Below, piece by piece: positions 5,247 to 5,294 of a stretch of DNA of 5,294 nucleotides. Positions within the stretch are counted from its first letter, which is position 1. Every line of letters begins with the position of its first letter. Both the position numbers and the translations under genes were made by a program. The notes beneath the pieces were generated by a model that saw only the letters and a list, made by a program, of their open reading frames with translations, made no database searches and was not told the DNA's origin. This DNA comes from an uncultured Collinsella sp. (GTDB taxonomy: Bacteria > Actinomycetota > Coriobacteriia > Coriobacteriales > Coriobacteriaceae), in contig USHR01000129.1 of NCBI GenBank assembly GCA_900554495.1, forward strand, positions 1 through 5,294. Reading direction: 5' to 3'.

Positions 5247-5294
5247 CTGTCTCTTATACACATCTCCGAGCCCACGAGACTAGCGCTCATCTCG
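5247..5294 (+). other. Illumina Nextera adapter contamination (not genomic)
   Basis: The segment starts with CTGTCTCTTATACACATCT, the Tn5 mosaic end used in Nextera libraries, then CCGAGCCCACGAGAC, completing the 34-base read-2 adapter (5247-5280). Next come 8 bases TAGCGCTC (5281-5288), which match a Nextera XT i7 index as I recall the index list (N723), and ATCTCG (5289-5294), the start of the P7 sequence. This is read-through into the library adapter at the end of a contig, not a transposon of the organism. Reading frames that start in it give the well-known false N termini MYKRQ and SLVGSEMCIRDR. Confidence 0.98.

Noticed and set aside
5247..5265. Tn5/IS50 mosaic-end-like sequence as a sign of a transposon
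   Set aside because: It is followed directly by library adapter, index and P7 bases, so it comes from library preparation rather than from a mobile element.
4928..5290. 120-residue minus-strand frame starting MSASLVGSEMCIRDR
   Set aside because: Its start is translated sequencing adapter and the rest is an out-of-frame shadow of the phosphopantetheinyl transferase.

Overview
The window is a GC-rich bacterial contig end with every supportable gene on the minus strand. The codon usage, the strong GGAGG-type ribosome binding sites and the fermentative gene content suggest an anaerobic gut-type actinobacterium, most likely a Coriobacteriia member such as Collinsella or a relative. That placement is inference from sequence style only; there is no rRNA or marker gene here.

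Read in transcription order (right to left): positions 5247-5294 are not genome. They are an Illumina Nextera read-2 adapter followed by an 8-base index and the first bases of P7. The true sequence ends at 5246, inside or at the start of a gene for an Sfp-type 4'-phosphopantetheinyl transferase (4674-5246). A TetR-family regulator (4028-4645) follows 28 bp later and ends before a perfect 18-bp hairpin terminator (3879-3921). The 321-bp intergenic region 3707-4027 also holds a second hairpin whose T-run lies on the plus strand, and a small inverted repeat over the ribosome binding site of the next gene.

Positions 3706 down to 1 form a compact five-gene operon: an SCP-x/PhlC-like thiolase-fold protein, a DUF35 rubredoxin-like zinc ribbon/OB-fold partner, a stand-alone acyl carrier protein, a phosphotransacylase (Pta/Ptb family), and a butyrate-kinase-family acyl kinase cut off by the left window edge. 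The last three genes are almost contiguous (5-bp and 3-bp gaps) with ribosome binding sites inside the preceding gene, so their products are probably made in balance. A GC-rich hairpin sits between the DUF35 and ACP genes.

Taken together, the operon looks like an acyl-group processing module that ends in substrate-level phosphorylation. The thiolase/DUF35 pair would make or break a C-C bond and release or load an acyl thioester, possibly on the dedicated ACP. The phosphotransacylase would convert the thioester to an acyl phosphate, and the kinase would convert that to free acid plus ATP. The nearby phosphopantetheinyl transferase could activate the ACP. The substrate is unknown. The ACP placement, the altered motifs of the thiolase and ACP, and the pairing of a Pta-like enzyme with a Buk-like kinase make this the most interesting part of the window.
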